The notes under the pieces were generated by a model. It searched no databases. It had not been told where the DNA came from and saw only the letters and a program-made list of their open reading frames with translations. Shown here in pieces: positions 47,555-59,115 of a stretch of DNA of 64,000 nucleotides (position 1 is its first letter; the number at the start of each line of letters is the position of its first letter). Source of the DNA: Datisca glomerata (lineage: Eukaryota; Streptophyta; Magnoliopsida; Cucurbitales; Datiscaceae). The translations under genes and the position numbers were made by a program. The stretch lies in NCBI GenBank assembly GCA_003255025.1, contig QANY01002375.1, positions 434,001 through 498,000 of the forward strand, written 5' to 3'.

Positions 47555-48013
47555 ATGAATGATTCGCGGTCTTTGGCGGAATCGACTATGGAGGAAAGCA
47601 CCCTATCCAAGTCTCAGAGTCTCACCAAAACCAGCATTGATAAGCGCTTCAAGGGAGCTGAAAGGGACCGAAAGGACGACGACAACGGCGACGAAACGGA
47701 GGGCGAGGAATGTGACGCGGAGGTTTGGGATACGCTGAGTATTAGCTTCCGTCAGGTCCAGTCAGTTCTAGATAAGAACCGTACCTTGATCCAGCAGGTG
47801 AACGAGAATCACCAGTCCAGGATCCCTGATAACCTCACAAAAAACGTTCCACTAATCCGCGAGATTAACGGGAATATCTCGAAGGTGCTGTCGATGTACT
47901 CTGATTTATCGGTGAATTTCTCTAACATTGTCCACCAGCGGCGCGCAACTACGGCATCGAAGAGAGATTGTGGAGGTTGCGGCAATGACAAGGCGGGGAG
48001 CACAGGGAATTGA
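47555..48013 (+). CDS. ELF4: EARLY FLOWERING 4 family protein (circadian evening complex)
   Basis: A single exon of 152 residues from the first in-frame ATG; the second ATG, at 47588 (MEESTLSKSQ), has a better context (A at -3, G at +4) and would give 141. The DUF1313/ELF4 core is at about 54-122: EVWDTLSISFRQVQSVLDKN, RTLIQQVNENHQSRIPDNLT, PLIREINGNISKVLSMYSDL. In known plants ELF4 joins ELF3 and LUX in the nuclear evening complex, which represses morning and growth genes and sets flowering time. N- and C-terminal tails are charged and Gly/Ser-rich, as usual for the family. An upstream ATG at 47551 gives a three-codon frame overlapping the first start. It could be ELF4 proper or an ELF4-like paralogue; the long conserved core favours ELF4. 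Confidence 0.93.
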   Translation: MNDSRSLAESTMEESTLSKSQSLTKTSIDKRFKGAERDRKDDDNGDETEGEECDAEVWDTLSISFRQVQSVLDKNRTLIQQVNENHQSRIPDNLTKNVPLIREINGNISKVLSMYSDLSVNFSNIVHQRRATTASKRDCGGCGNDKAGSTGN

Positions 48014-50309
48014 ACGGAATTAGCATAGCGCTAAAATCTCCGTAATTCCGATATTTCTTTGCTCTCTTTATTCGTGTCAGTTGGTTAATAAGCTCTGGTT
48101 GGTTAACTTTTTATTTGTTTGGTTCAATTGGTCTAGGACTCTAGGGTTTATTGCGTCAGTCTCTGTGTGGTTTATGGGAAATAACTGATCTTTCTAAATC
48201 TCATGATGGTCGTCATGATAGGGTGGGAGGTAAACGAGGACTCCATTTAATTGTTGGCGTTTGTTTGTTTGTTTTGTATTGTAAAGATGATGGCTGCAGG
48301 ACTGCTTACCCGCATTATCGCCCCCCAGAAGTAATGAGGTATTTATGTTCTGTTTGCTTGTCTTACTTCCTTCTTTCTTATCAGTTTATTCCATATATAT
48401 CGCTCACTTATGATAAAGCAATGACTCATAATTGACAAGAGACATGGATCTACTAGGTTTGTTTATCTATGAACGAAACCGCATGACGGAGTTTAATGCC
48501 TGATAGATTATTGTTCATGTAGTTTACAGGTCCCCGAATGACGAAGCCTTAGAATCTAGCTGATCAAATCCCACATTGGCATTTATCCCTTTTCTTCTTT
48601 TCCTGTTTTACATTAGTTGGCAGTGTCATTGCACTATTGTAGTTTAATGATTATACTATTTTAAAGAATTGAGCTTATGGAACAATGGTATCTGCTCATT
48701 AATGAATGTGCTGCTAGATGAAGTTATAGATGTGGTGATGGTTCAAGATGGGGACAGTTGAAGCCTACACTAGACAGTATGGCTAAGGCTAATGTTTGTG
48801 GCAGTGCTCAATTACAGTTTATGCTGGTGAGGATAGGTTCGTTTTTCTTTGAAGAAGCTGTCTGGTAGTAATTTCGAATTTGATACTCCAGATACTTCAA
48901 TTTATGGACTTCCTTAGAGGGGTTTGTGTAAAGTCTCTTCTCCATTGTTAACATGAATAATTTACTGCGACTTCAGAAAAGAAAAGAAGAGAAGAAACAA
49001 AGCAAGGTAGAAAATTGAGCTTCTGTCTTGAAACTGGCCAATGAAGAATTTGTTGATCATTTGGATTCTAATAGAACTTAGCATGACCGTCATTGGGTCT
49101 AAATCTCTAACTCTAATGAAACTGTTGCTTTCTGGGAGTCTCAAGTCACAGCTAAGATTAGTCTCTAACACTCTGTTTCGGTCTCCATGTACTTGATGAT
49201 TGAGAACTATGTTTTGAAATTGTTGGAAAGAGAAGTTGGTATCCAAATACTGTACCAATCAACTATATTCCCGTCGGCTCTCTATGTCCTAAATTCTACC
49301 CTAGCTCCTTCATCTTAACCTCAATCTTATAGTTTGTAGTTTATAGATTCATGTAATGAGGCTCCTAAGCGTGTTTGAAGTGCTTCCTTGATACAGATAT
49401 GCAGTTCAATGAAAACATATTTTTCCTCCCCATACTCTCGGTCTACTTTTTACAAGGTGTATCCACATTCTGGGTTCCCCCTAAAAAATGTTTGTAGTTC
49501 AGGCACATAAAGTCCTTGACCAGCCATCTCATCTTCCCGGCATAATTAGTGCTTGCTACTCTATATTGGAAGTCTCTACTCTAAGGTTATGATGTTGCTT
49601 TTTCCTTGTACATGTGCAGACGGGGATAATGATCTGTAGTTACAATATGAAACTACCTTAAGTCTCTTGAATGGTGTTTAAGAGAGTGTTGATGGGGCTC
49701 AGATAGAGAACTGGCAGGATGGATGCTGGAGAGCAATTAGAGAGCTAAATTGAGTTTCGAAACAACTGTTTCTTCTTTTTGTTTTTCCAGTTGGCTTGTA
49801 ATATCACTTTAAATACTGGTGCGAATGGAATTGATCAACCATTGACTCGGATTTAATCGGAGAAATTTCCAACAGGACAGATCTGCCTCCTGTTCTGAAC
49901 AGTAGACGACTTGGTCCCGCTTTGTTGGGCAATTTCACCGCTGGTATCATGAAACTGTCATTCAATTATAGTAAGACGTTTAAGATATAGCAATTCAAGA
50001 AAGCTTCGCTATCAGTGTCCTTTATGGGTTAATGCACGCAAGAGATGCTATTCACAGATACCAGGAGTGGATCAAACTACGAGCTAGACGGGGTTCAGTT
50101 AGAATTAATTGAGTCTTTCTGAGAGAATTTACTTGGAAACCTTTACTCTTGAGCAAGCTAAATAACACAGTACTATTACAAAATATAACATGGGCAACAA
50201 AATACCATGGAAGACCTTAATTTAAACCATGAGATTTCTTAGTACGTAGGTGTACTTCCCAACTCATGAAATACACAAGCTACTATTACTAAAAACGTTT
50301 TGTGACGAG
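48014..50309. other. ELF4 3' flank and intergenic DNA
   Basis: Probably the ELF4 3' UTR followed by moderately AT-rich DNA. Several open frames up to about 98 codons on either strand show no recognised protein and no splice support. No repeats longer than a few tens of bases were seen by eye. Confidence 0.4.
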
Positions 50310-50346
50310 TTTTTTTTTTTTTTTTTTTTGGGGGGGGGGGGGGGGG
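50310..50346. repeat. Adjacent homopolymers T20 and G17
   Basis: Twenty T followed directly by seventeen G on +. On the minus strand it is C17A20, starting 13 bp past the cyclophilin stop, so it falls in that gene's 3' UTR. Confidence 0.9.
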
Positions 50347-50359
50347 TACGTAGGGTTAA

Positions 50360-52173
50360 TTATAGAGGTAGTTCGCCACTGTCAGCAATCACGACCTTGC
50401 TCTTAGGTGTTCCATTTTGCCTGCCTTCAGCTTCAATCTTGTAAACCACATCCATTCCAGACAGCACTTTACCAAAGACCACATGTCTCCCATCCAACCT
50501 GTAAAATGCGCAAACATTAGCAAACTATAGTTCTCTGATATTTTTACCACAAGGCTCATATGGAAGAATCATGCATTAACAGCAGAAGTCAAATTGTTTA
50601 ATGTTTTTTTCGTTTACTATGACTACTGAAATCTCATCCACTTACCAGCTTGTTGTCACTGTTGTAATGAAAAATTGAGAACCATTTGTGTCTTGACCAG
50701 CGTTTGCCATTGACAAAAGCCCTGCAAAGTATAACAAGGTAAATGTATTTTCAATGCGAGTGTAAATCCCAACTCTTCATTCTACCACGGAACCATTAGG
50801 AGGGCTTGAAAACAGAAAGTTGGAGGGAGGGAATCCTACCTGGGCCAGTATGCTTCAATTTAAAATTCTCGTCAGCAAACTTCTCTCCATATATTGATTC
50901 TCCCCCTCTTCCGTCACCAAGGGTAAAATCACCTCCTTGGATCATAAAGCTGGGAATAATTCTGTGGAAAGTGCTACCCTTGTAGTGCAGAGGTTTTCCG
51001 CTCTTTCCAATACCTTTCTCCCCTGAAATTGTCGAAGAAATATCTATTTAACAATTTCCACATGACTAAAATAACAGATGGGGGTGTGGTTGATAAGATC
51101 AGTATTTGCTCCTATATTTTGCTAAAGATAAGATAATGATAGCACAATTTCTGCTGTGAACAAGCTGGAAGTCGAGATCATTACTTACCAGTGCACAAAG
51201 CTCGGAAATTCTCTGCAGAAAATAAAGGACCAAGTTAACAATTAGGTAGCGTTGAACTTGATATGGTCATCAACAAAATAAAATTCTTTGTTTAAATACT
51301 TTGACGAGATATAAAGAACATACCAGCCGTTTTAGGAACTGCTTTCCCAAAGAGTCCCATCACAACACGACCTGAAAGATGGAAATGATATGAATATTCC
51401 ATAAAGCATACGCTGGAGGTAAATAACTAGGCAGCGAAAGCCACAATTACATCTTTGATCAAGTAACATCGTACTAAATTTAGGAAGTAAGAATTGTCAA
51501 ATTGATCTCCAACTTGTTCTACACTCTGCAATAAAGTAACTTTGCGTCTCCATCAGTATCCACACAAAACCTCTAGAACACAACTACATCGTATGTAGAC
51601 AATACAGACAACATTTTCTCTTTATTGTCTCACATAAAAGTAACTACAACATTAAATTCTTAAGACATAGGCAGACCCCTTGTTGAAAGAACTACTAGTT
51701 TTTATCACAAAGAATCAAGACTTCAAGCTCAACAAAGCTTGAAACAGATACATAAAGCAATTTATTCATAGCTACATAAATATCGACCATAAAATAAAGA
51801 TCTTACCAGCAGGGTTTCCATCAACTTCAACGTCAAAGAAAACTTTGTGAGTAATTTCCTTAAGATCCTCCTTTGACTTAGCCTGAAACATCAATCAATT
51901 CCACGAAAATAATTATGATTTCCTCCATAACAGTCGATCGCAGACACAGTTTCTACGGAACTTGCGTTTTATTCATAGATCGATATCAGATTAGAACTTT
52001 TTAGATTACATTTCAGATTCTGCACGATAAAGATCGCCGGACCAGAAGAATGATCGGTGTAATCTGTAAAACGAAAGCTTTAGCGAAAAATTGACGGAAA
52101 CTTTTACCTGGATGAGAGCTAGGGTGCCGAACAGAACGAAGGTGAGTAGCAGCAAGGTCGTCGTTCTTGCCAT
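50360..52173 (-). CDS. CYP20-1: Cyclophilin-type peptidyl-prolyl isomerase, secretory pathway
   Basis: Seven exons on the minus strand: 52108-52173, 51807-51882, 51324-51371, 51189-51212, 50840-51022, 50646-50721 and 50360-50498. They give 612 bp and 203 residues, with GT..AG introns and kept phase. A short charged start (MARTT) plus a Leu-rich stretch is a signal peptide. The mature domain starts near [20 protein letters not shown]. The catalytic site is complete: [15 protein letters not shown] (Arg, Phe, Gln), SQFFIT, and [12 protein letters not shown] (Trp and His). The C-terminus is [11 protein letters not shown], and there is no KDEL. Family members catalyse cis-trans proline isomerisation and assist folding in the ER or are secreted. 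Length and ends fit the plant CYP20-1/CYP19-4 group; the exact orthologue is not certain. Confidence 0.95.
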
Positions 52174-52454
52174 TTCTTGCTTTTGTAATTCCGTCCTCTC
52201 TTCCTCAGACTGATCGCTTTGAAGTATTGAGCTATAATGGGGGAAACACACTGTGGATGATCAAACCCTTCTTCGTATCAGTGGCCAATTAACTTCTGCC
52301 GCGTGCGTCATTGTGCGTAGCCGAATATTGGTGAGCTGCGAGAATTTTTATGTGGGCCACTCTTGGACTGCCTCGTCTTTGGGCCACATATGTCCTGCTG
52401 GTTCGGTTGACGGTAATCTAGACCCATCAAGATGTTGATCAGATTTTATTTATA
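52174..52454 (-). promoter_or_regulatory. Upstream region of the cyclophilin gene
   Basis: The 5' leader and proximal promoter on the minus strand. No canonical TATA box is obvious. The sequence is of balanced composition up to about 52440, where AT-rich repeat DNA starts (actagtaaaatacccgtgct). Confidence 0.4.
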
Positions 52455-52700
52455 GAACTAGTAAAATACCCGTGCTTAACACGGTATTGAAAAATTTTCA
52501 AAAGAATTTTAATATAATTCATAAAAAACTAATTTTTTTTACTTATATCTTGGTCTTATAATAATAAAATCCGTAACTCCACTTCAAGAAATATCTTCAA
52601 ACACATTTCAATAAACTGTTATCCCTCTCTTGAAAAATTTAATACTTCATGAAGATGTTGCAAATAAAGATAAGAAAAAAAATTTAAAATAATATTTGAA

Positions 52701-53129
52701 TACAATAAGAAATCATAAAATTACCCAATACAAATGTGTGGAGGTCATAGCAAAACATAAAATATATTCAAAAGAGTAAGAGATATCATAAACAACCTTA
52801 ATTTTAACATTAAACAATTACGATTATTAGTAAAAAATAAACAAAGAAAGAAAGTAAATAACAACAAAAAATTTAGACTACATCTTGATAGAAGTATATG
52901 TGGATAAGAAAAAAAATTTGAATACAATAAAAATTCATAAAATTACCCCATACAAAATGTGTAGGGGTCATAGCAAAACATAAAAAAAACACTCAAAAGA
53001 GTAAGAGATATCATAAACAACCTTAATTTTAACATCAAACAATTACGATAATTAGTAAAATAAATAAAGAAAGAAAGTAAATAAAAAACAAAAATTTTAG
53101 ACTTCATCTTGATAGAAGTATATGTGGAT
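52701..53129. repeat. 222-bp tandem duplication
   Basis: Copy 1 is 52701-52922; copy 2 is 52923-53129 (end slightly shorter). Both begin tacaata(a)..ttcataaaattaccc(c)ata and end cttgatagaagtatatgtgg. About one position in twelve differs. Confidence 0.93.
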
Positions 53130-53445
53130 CTCACTCTTACAAACATTTTTAAAGTATATGGCTGTAATTGAAAAAATATTAAGTAAAAATAAAATGCAAA
53201 AATCATGCTATCAACCTACCTAAATATTTTAACAAATAAATCATTCAAAACTTTTTCAGACTGCTAAAAGAAATTTAAATTTATATCAATTAGACAATTA
53301 TATAAATCTGTTAATTTCTGATCTAACCTCAACCAAAATTTAAACTTCAAGCATAACAAAACGGGACAAAGAAATGAATACAAATAGAAAGGAATGGTTA
53401 ATGATATGTGAAGAATATATGTACCTCATTGAGCAAAAATAACCA

Positions 53446-53518
53446 AGATTACTACCATTGCACTATAAGATTACTACCATTGCACTATGAGAACCTTCCA
53501 TTGCACTATGAGAACCTT
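53446..53518. repeat. Short nested tandem repeat
   Basis: Two copies of agattactaccattgcacta are followed by overlapping copies of ccattgcactatgagaacct, four occurrences of the core ccattgcactat in all. Confidence 0.9.
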
Positions 53519-54012
53519 TAAAAGTAGAACATGAAAAAAATCAAGTTTAGCATTTGATTTTTTTGTTGTTGTGATTTTGTAAATGCCAAGGTAAGAAGTT
53601 AGCTTTTATAAGTTAATGAGATTTGGAAGCCAATCGTCTCCTTGCTTTTAAGTAGTATCAATTACAATTTACATGCAATAAATAAATTTGGAGAAGATAG
53701 CCAAAAGAGTTATAAGGCAAGGGAAACAAAAAGGTAGTGAATGTGAGAATAATGGGTACATGCTTGGGATGGTGAAATTGAAGAGACTTATATGTAAATA
53801 TGTTATTGTATATTTATTACCTTAATTGTTTATATTATTTATTTTTATTACAAAATCTTCTAATCCATAATTATAATAAATATATTAAAGTAGTCAAATT
53901 AAACATAGTCATACATTTGATATAAAAGTTATGTCAAATAAACTCGGCGTTCTATAAAATTGTCCATATGAAGCTTGAAAGTAATAAATATAGTTATATG
54001 TGTGTAACTAAA

Positions 54013-54131
54013 TAAAAATCATTACTATAATTCTCAAATAACATAAGTATTGCCATACATACATACATCCATTATATATAATCGCATATTTTTATAAATC
54101 AATGAAAATAAATTTTGGAATAATAATTTAA
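54013..54131. repeat. Left 119-bp direct repeat bounding the pararetrovirus block
   Basis: Begins taaaaatcattactataatt and ends ggaataataatttaa. It matches 61458-61579 with about four substitutions and one short homopolymer indel. Sequence on the outer side of each copy is unrelated to the other. Confidence 0.95.
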
Positions 54132-54178
54132 GTGGTTAGCCCCTTCACTTTAGAGATGCGTGTTGGTTAGCCCTAAGT

Positions 54179-54189
54179 TGATATCAGAG
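54179..54189 (+). promoter_or_regulatory. tRNA-Met primer site of the pararetrovirus
   Basis: tgatatcagag matches the tRNA-Met primer site at 10 of 11 positions. It lies about 65 bp before the first ATG of the movement-protein region, where plant pararetrovirus genomes conventionally begin. Confidence 0.75.
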
Positions 54190-54243
54190 TCATGAATAGT
54201 TTTGGTTATAGTAGTGCTTATATTCTCTTTAAATTATTCATAC

Positions 54244-54969
54244 ATGGTCGCCAAACAAAAAGGTATGAATTAAACAGTAGATAATACAATACCATCAACT
54301 TCAGAAGCTACAGAATTAATTGCTTATCAGGATGTTAAAGAAGTTTTGGGTAAATAGATTATACCCAAAGTTAAACCCGAAATGATTTATAAAATTCGTA
54401 CTTTTGATTTCACAAGTATAAAGATACTCAAAACTTTTGAATATGCTATTTCATTACAGAATAATGATGATATAATTTATCTATTGCATATACATGATTT
54501 ATATCATTTTAAGCAAAAGTATAAATATTTGCATATAGGACTTGTGTAAATTACTTTCAAGCCCTTGATTTTATTAGGTCAGAAGACCAGCATACAATGC
54601 ACTCTTAGAGATGATAGATGTTTAAACTGGAAAGCCTCACTCATGGGAGCCATAGAGATAAGTTTATCTCATGTACCAGTATATTTTAATATCTATCCTA
54701 ATCTCAGTGTTGCTCTTACTGACAGTAATTTAGTCAAAGTTCTTGAACTCAGAGTTCAATTGCATGGTTATTACTACCTACCAGGATCATCTCCTTTTGC
54801 CATCTTATTCAGGATTCACCTTAAGGTTCTCGCGACCTTAAATCCTTACACCCGAAAGCAAAGTGAGCAAGGACATACAGTCTTTATTGATACTAATCTT
54901 TTTAACAACCAGGTAGTTATTCCTTGCATGATATCTTGGGCTAATATTACTTTTCCTGAAACGTGGTAA
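54244..54969 (+). pseudogene. Movement-protein-like (30K superfamily) remnant
   Basis: The reading from the ATG at 54244 has early stops (54271, 54355, 54547) and then an open piece 54565-54969 of 134 codons. This resembles the 30K-type cell-to-cell movement domain of caulimovirids: a hydrophobic core with Asp in a LTDSNL context, a YYYLPGSSPFAILFRIHLK strand region and a closing WANITFPETW block. Identification is by overall pattern. The stops make it non-functional. Confidence 0.7.
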
Positions 54970-57190
54970 ATCTCTAATGCCGTACTGACCAGGCCTATAA
55001 TTTGACAATGTATTGATGATGTCATTCAAACCCAATGAGATAATGTTTATCTTCGTTTTCATAATAGATGTATTCCTCCTTATAAGGTTGATCTTCCCAA
55101 ATCTTCCATACAATTTATCTCTGAACCCATAGGATCTAATGGATCTGAGAATTCTTTTATCCCTGAAAAATATATAAAAGGAATTCACCTGATAACCAGA
55201 TACATCATGGTGTTTATGAATCAAATACTAACAGAAGGCCAAATAGCCCAACTGTCAATGATATGCAATTTATTCTTTGATGGAATTTACACCGAGAAGC
55301 TTTATTAAGACAAAGTCTTCACTAGAATTTTATGCAGCCAAATTATCAGAATTTTAGAAATTGGTATTTTTCAAACCATAATCCTCAACAGCTTTCATAT
55401 CTTAAGAATCTTTATTATTACCAGTTAGATAAAGATTAGCGCCTTCAATCTTTCCTGAATGGAACTATCAGCTTACCTTACACGTCAAACTGCATGATGA
55501 CCATCAAATACAAGTTCTTTCTAATATACGTAAGGCTTGGATAACTACCGGTGGTCGCACTTATCAATCTACCCATCCACCACCTTTACCATTAGAGCTT
55601 GCTCCAAGAAATGGCAACAAAAAACCTTTGGAATAAATCCTTATACTGAGCTCCCTGAGAAGACCAGTCATCAAGAACCTGTTAAGACTAAGGATATTCT
55701 TCCCTTAGCCAAACAGAATAATTACACTAATTTTTTCTTCAAACTGTAGGAACACAGTTAACCAGGATTGAAGATCAAGTTGCTCACATACAAGAAACCC
55801 AAGAAAGTAAGATTCAGTAAAAGCATGTTGATCAACAGAATATCCCTCTTGAACCTGTCACTATAAAACCTCCTCTTGAAGTTTAAAATTTTAAATTAAA
55901 ATCTACCAAGAAAGAGGATAATTTTATGGAACCTCTTATTGGAAAAATAAAAAATCTTAGGATTTCCACTCCAGAAACTTCAGGACAACTGAATATAATG
56001 AATTAGGATGATTCATCTCATCATGAAGAATCTTAAGAATTTTTTATGTCCCAAATATTGGATATTCAGAAAAACTTTGATGATACAATCAATAAACTCT
56101 CTCATTCCTCTTATTCCAAAAGACCTACTACTCGTATGACTTTAACAGGATCTAGTGGATATTATTATCTGGACATATCCCTCAGGACCTATTGTATGAA
56201 GAAGATTTCCATCATACTCAAAAATCTTATCATGGTAAAACCATTTATGAATGGAACATAGATGAAAAAACTGAATATCAAGTTTTTGAAACCATACATC
56301 AGATGATTATGTACTCCTCAGTCTGTAAACAGAATGACAATATAGATCACCAAATCTGTAAATTCCTTGTTAATATATTCACAGGAACTCTTTAAGGATG
56401 GTGGGATAATTCTCTCACTGAGAGTCAGTGAAATGAAATTTTAAATTCCTTTAAGATCAAAACTGACCCCTTAACAGGAGCCCAAACCAGAAATGAAGAT
56501 GCCTGCTATACGCTTGCTCAATCCAAAATTCACCATTTTCCTGGACCAAGCGTGATTAATACTGACAGACATAGATAATTATTACAGAATATGAGATGTC
56601 CCTCCTTAACTAATTTCTGATGGTATAAAGATGTCTTTCTCATGAAAGTCGTGCAGAGAAGTAGCTCTAACTGTGAACATTGGAATGTCAAATTCATAAA
56701 TGGTCTCCCTCGTTTATTTATTGAAAATGTATGAAAGAAGCTCAGGGATAGGCATGATCAGATGGTCATTCTTTACGACCAGTATACTTATGACCATCTT
56801 GTTTCCCTTGACATTGAAGAATGATTAGCTCATTGTAATGACATGAAATTACAACATATGATGAAAAATCAGAATCTTGATAACAAAAGAGAATTTGGTG
56901 AATTCTATGATCAATTTGCCTATGATACAAAGATACAATATTTGTCTTCCTCTCGACCTCAGAGGACTTCCAAGCTTTACAAGTCTCATTGAAAATATGT
57001 CTCTAAGAAAAAATCCAGATACAAAGATTCCCCTCAAACTCTTACTAAGAAATTTTCCTCCAGAAAACATAAATCCAAAGGAACCTATTATAAGTGTGGA
57101 TTATCAGAATACTATGCTAATAAATGGCGATACAAATTTAAGCAAAAACTTAATGAGCTATCTCTTGATGATGAGACCCAATAGAAAATC
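54970..57190 (+). pseudogene. Capsid-region remnant with degenerate zinc knuckle
   Basis: Broken frames include FTGTL followed by a stop and then GWWDN (about 56385-56410), the hydrophobic/Trp patch typical of caulimovirid and retroelement capsids. Near 57090-57120 is a zinc-knuckle-like stretch, YKCGLSEYYANKW, in which the first and last Cys and the His are lost. The Lys-rich run before the knuckle (SRKHKSKG) is typical of the nucleic-acid-binding capsid tail. Pieces 55537-55749, 56046-56395 and 56877-57194 are open in different frames. Confidence 0.62.
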
Positions 57191-57642
57191 TTAAATTGTC
57201 TCTCTGAAGGGAGTTCTACAAAAGCTAGTACAAATGATGATTTTGCTCATCTCTATGAAACTGACTCTGACTCCTCTGTTACTTCTGAACAGCCTGAACA
57301 ATCTTGTTGTTCTAAGTCATGCAACATGATAACTGAAGCCAACTATTAGAAGCCATAGTTGAGATGAATGGTCTTGATATGAATGGACCAAGTATCAACG
57401 TCCTATCAGACACCCAAAGATGTCTTCAAGCAACTGCACACTAGATTACTGACCCTGAGATGAAGTTAAGATTCTTAGAAACCTGCTATAAAGCTTATAG
57501 CACTCCTGAGGCCAGTCTCATTGAGAATTACAATATGAAAGAACTTCTGACTCGTATCTAACAAGAATCTTTACCATATAAACCTGTTACCATTTCAGAT
57601 CTCAAGATGAAAATTAGTACCATTAAGTCTAAAATTTAGCAG

Positions 57643-58317
57643 TTGAAGACTACTAATCAAATCATTTTCCATGATCTCAATCTCTTTAAACAGTCCATTA
57701 CCAAAGGCAAAAGTCCTTTAGAGGCATCTGAGACTTCTTCACACCTGAAAAAGAGTCAACCTACAGAAACGACTAAGGATGATAATCCATATTTATTTCT
57801 TCTTAACCAGGTCACTTTCCATAAGTGGTATACTAAGATTACTTTAGTTATCAAACCAGATTTCATAATTAAAGATGTCATTGTCTTAGTTGATAGTGGT
57901 ACTGATATGAACTGTATACATGAAGGATTAACTCCTACCAGATACTTTAAGAAAATCACTAAATCTATTACTAGTGCTAGTGGTAATTCTATACGTATCT
58001 AGTATAAAATACTTGAAGCACTTATATGCAAACAATGTATTTGCTTATCTACATCATTTGTTTTAATAAAAAACATGACACAAAGTATCATTCTAGGCAA
58101 TCTTTTTTTAAATTCCATCATGCCAATTATCAGAGTTGACACATCAGATTTCCATACCATGATTAATGATACTAACATTATATTTGAATTTATTACAAAA
58201 CCGTATACAAAAGAAGTTGATCTGATAAAACATCTTATTGTGAATAAGACTAATCAGTTAAATTTCATACAGAAAGAAATTCAATTTCTTACTGTTGATC
58301 AACGTATACAGTAACCT
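57643..58317 (+). pseudogene. Pararetroviral aspartic protease remnant
   Basis: The active-site block VLVDSGTDMNCI at about 57887-57922 keeps the DSG triad (Thr or Ser forms are both known). It is followed, after a stop at 58000, by the second conserved strand IILGNLFLNSI (about 58084-58116). The enzyme would cleave the polyprotein. The stop between the two conserved blocks, and the frame ends at 58002 and 58314, break it. Confidence 0.72.
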
Positions 58318-58329
58318 ACAATACATAAT

Positions 58330-59115
58330 AAGATAAAATAATTCTGCGTGAGTTTAAAAGAGAAATCTATAGTGACATACCCAATGCATTTTGGGATAGA
58401 AAGAAACCAACATATCTCTGCCTTATAGTCAGAATTTTGATGAGAACAATATTCTTACTAAATCTAAGCCCAGCCAAATGAAGAAGGAATATTTAGAGAT
58501 ATGTAAAACAAAAATAGAAACTCTTTTATAGAAACAATTAATTAGACCCAGTAAATCTCCTTGGAGTTGTACTGCATTCAATGTTAATAAAAATGCTGAA
58601 ATCGAAAGAGGATCACCTAGATGAGTGATTAATTATAAACCCCTTAATGATGCTTTTCAATGGATAAGGTATCCTATACCGAATAAAAAATATCTGTTAG
58701 ACATACTTTATGATTAAGTGATTTTTTCAAAATTTGATTTAAAATATGGATTTTGGTAAATACAGATATCTGAACAAGATAGATATGAAACTACTTTTAC
58801 CGTACACTTTGGCCATTATGAATGGAAGGAATGTCTTACCTTTTAGAGTTAAAATGGTTTTTCAGAATTCCAGCATATTATGAATGACATATTCAATTCT
58901 TATACTGGATTTTATTATTTGTTATATATATGATGTTTTAATATTCCCATCCTTAATAGATCAACATATCAAGCACTTGAATATTTTCAAGCATGTTATT
59001 ATCAGAAATGGCTTAGTTCTTTCTACTTGCAAGATGAAAATATTTCAAACTGCAGTCATATATTTAGGTCATAATATTTCAAATGGAACTATTTTCCCTA
59101 TTGATCTTTATCTTC
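58330..59115 (+). pseudogene. Pararetroviral reverse transcriptase remnant, C-terminally cut
   Basis: RT-like pieces include WSCTAFNVNKNAE-type and NYKPLNDAFQW readings around 58560-58660, then 58884-59132 with the catalytic loop. The conserved Tyr-Ile-Asp-Asp reads YIYD (about 58926-58937), losing one catalytic Asp. After YLGHNISNGTI the sequence jumps to capsid-upstream sequence of copy 2, so the thumb and RNase H are absent. At least eight stops occur. Confidence 0.68.

Larger units (their letters stand above)
52455..54012. other. AT-rich repeat-containing intergenic DNA
   Basis: It begins with ctagtaaaatacccgtgctt, a form often seen at plant repeat borders. It contains the 222-bp duplication and a small 20-22-bp repeat cluster listed below. 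No gene is supported. Confidence 0.45.

Noticed and set aside
48962..49258. 98-codon minus-strand frame between ELF4 and the cyclophilin gene
   Set aside because: No recognised domain, no splice partner, and codon pattern no better than background.
54838..55224. 128-codon minus-strand frame in the pararetrovirus block
   Set aside because: Antisense to the movement-protein/capsid region, with no independent similarity; a shadow of the + strand.
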